Shown one piece after another: positions 62,667 through 64,000 of a stretch of 64,000 bases of DNA. Position 1 is the stretch's first letter; the number at the start of each line of letters is the position of its first letter. The notes under the pieces are model-generated. The model was not told where the DNA came from, made no database searches, and saw nothing but the letters and a program-made list of their open reading frames with translations. Position numbers and translations under genes: made by a program. This DNA is from Stichopus chloronotus. Its lineage: Eukaryota; Echinodermata; Holothuroidea; Aspidochirotida; Stichopodidae. The stretch covers positions 17,739,009 through 17,803,008 of the forward strand of contig CM037838.1 in NCBI GenBank assembly GCA_021234535.1. The letters are read 5' to 3'.

Positions 62667-64000
62667 GTGAGTAGAATCACAAGCATATGATGTACCTAAA
62701 AATACATTTGGTCACTCAACACTATATCTGACGTTCAGATGTTCAAGTTTGGCATTTGAAAGTGATCTTATAAAGAAAGAAAGGAATGAAAAAATGATTT
62801 TGTTACAGTAACTGGTTTCCTCTACAAAATTTACCAAGAAATGTCGAATTTTAACTCTGTTCCTTGGTCCTATTTATTTCGCTAGTTTGAAAGTCTTGAA
62901 GTTTAACACTTACAGTGTTTGATGTGTTTTGCAGATTTTCAATATTCTGACAGGTTGTTATATTAAACAAATCATGAAATGAAGTTTGTGATCAATACTC
63001 TGATTAACATCTTACCTCTAGTTTGTAGAATGCCTAAATACTAGGATGAACTTTCTTAGCTGCATAATTCACGCAAAAAAAAACTTCTGTATGAAGATAA
63101 TTGAAAATTCCATTAAACCTAAATAGGAATTACTTTAAACGCACATGCAATTACAAATAAAGTCTATCTTTCTTTATTCAAAGGCTAAAGCGGAGGTCAC
63201 ACTACACGATTTAAATCAGATTACAGTTCTTTTTTTTTAATTCAATTAAGTTTTCGTTAAAATCTCCATCTCTGGTCGTATAGAACCAAACTTTTTCCAA
63301 CGAGTGTAAATTGATGATATGTATTAGAAAAATATGTAAAGGAAATATGATCAATTATTTCGTGACGTCACATCGACGGATAGCTTATCGGACACGCGTG
63401 GTCCGATCAAAGTTGTCTGTGGAGAAATAATTAGCAAATATTTTCTTTTCAATAGTCACGTGATACAAATCAAATATTGACAGAGTGGCAACTCTTTGGG
63501 TTTCTCCGACCAGAGAAGATTTTAACTAAAAGTCACAAAAGTCGGACAGTAATCCGATGCGAAAATTAAGTTAAATCTGTTGCATCGCCTCATTTTGGTA
63601 GTGTGTTCTCTTTTGTGCTCGGGCATATGGTTGTAAATAGACCGTATATCGACAAGGCATTTCACGACATCACGAAACACCATGTCCACGTATTATTATT
63701 GGGTCATTTGTGTATTTGCATGATGTACAGTAAACATGTATATATGAGTCATAATATGAGTATGAATATTCGTAAACATTGTAACCTACATTTTGATCTA
63801 AGACGTTAGCAGACTTTCCGCCAAGCTTCATCATCTTTATTACTTACAATTATTTGTACATCTAAATCAGGTAAAAACAAATAAAAGAAAGAAAACTCAC
63901 TGAAGACAACCATTTACAATACCAATGTCTATCGCAGTAATACATTGAAATAAGAACTAAAGGGATACTTAACAACGCTGGAATCTAGCTGTAAAGCAAA
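62667..64000. other. Intron 1 of gene F (incomplete)
   Basis: No CxxCxC exon or family-like acceptor is seen. The sequence does not obviously align with intron 1 of D or E, in contrast to the close D/E match. Confidence 0.5.

Noticed and set aside
1..64000. tRNA or rRNA genes, CRISPR arrays, bacterial operons, intact reverse transcriptase or transposase genes
   Set aside because: None recognised on either strand. No open frame is long enough for an intact transposase or reverse transcriptase.

Overview
The window looks like nuclear DNA of a marine deuterostome invertebrate, most likely an echinoderm and probably a sea cucumber. It is AT-rich, and its genes are split into small exons with GT-AG introns. 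Long gene-poor stretches are full of short non-autonomous transposons, fold-back elements, simple repeats and homopolymer C/G runs. There is no bacterial, phage, CRISPR or operon signal. The sea-cucumber assignment is an inference from gene content: to my recollection the published Apostichopus japonicus genome describes a tandemly duplicated PSP94-like family, and that is the main content here.

Left edge (1-2.4 kb): the last three exons of a + strand gene whose C-terminus matches nucleoporin NUP188. From about 6 kb to the end: a head-to-tail array, all on the + strand, of small secreted cysteine-rich proteins of the beta-microseminoprotein (MSMB/PSP94) type. I resolve five genes: B (7451-11957), C (21341-24635), D (39550-43664), E (48634-54629) and F (62378 to beyond the window). 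There is also an orphan first exon A (5974-6061), a decayed copy G (19272-19727) and an isolated exon-3-like relic (about 46076-46236). Genes B-E share one design. Exon 1 encodes the signal peptide and first cysteine and ends in phase 1. Exon 2 carries C...CxxCxC...CC and ends in phase 2. Exon 3 carries C...CxY...C...C. The joined exons of B, C, D and E give open frames of 107, 146, 166 and 158 codons. C-F insert a linker, strongly acidic in D-F, between the signal peptide and a K/Q-P-E/D-H-G-x-C-Y motif. B lacks it.

D and E are recent duplicates: a block at about 38.47-44.31 kb is repeated at about 47.02-55.95 kb. E has since gained two copies of a TTAA-flanked element, one 5' and one 3' of the gene. 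It has also gained a roughly 2.25-kb intron-2 insertion with a 157-bp tandem repeat. D keeps the empty sites. D, E and F share a TATA-box core promoter about 115-120 bp before the ATG.

The gaps (2.4-5.9, 12.1-19.3, 24.6-38.4, 44.3-47.0 and 56-62 kb) hold no convincing complete gene. They hold fold-back elements (22.4-23.7, 26.8-27.1, 45.4-45.7 kb), TTAA-flanked elements (9.1, 29.3, 47.8, 54.8 kb) and hAT-like fragments (17.3, 59.5 kb). They also hold tandem repeats, a possible Penelope-type ribozyme motif (18.3 kb), a macrodomain-like coding relic (60.1 kb) and an unexplained coding-like patch (35.4-36.35 kb).
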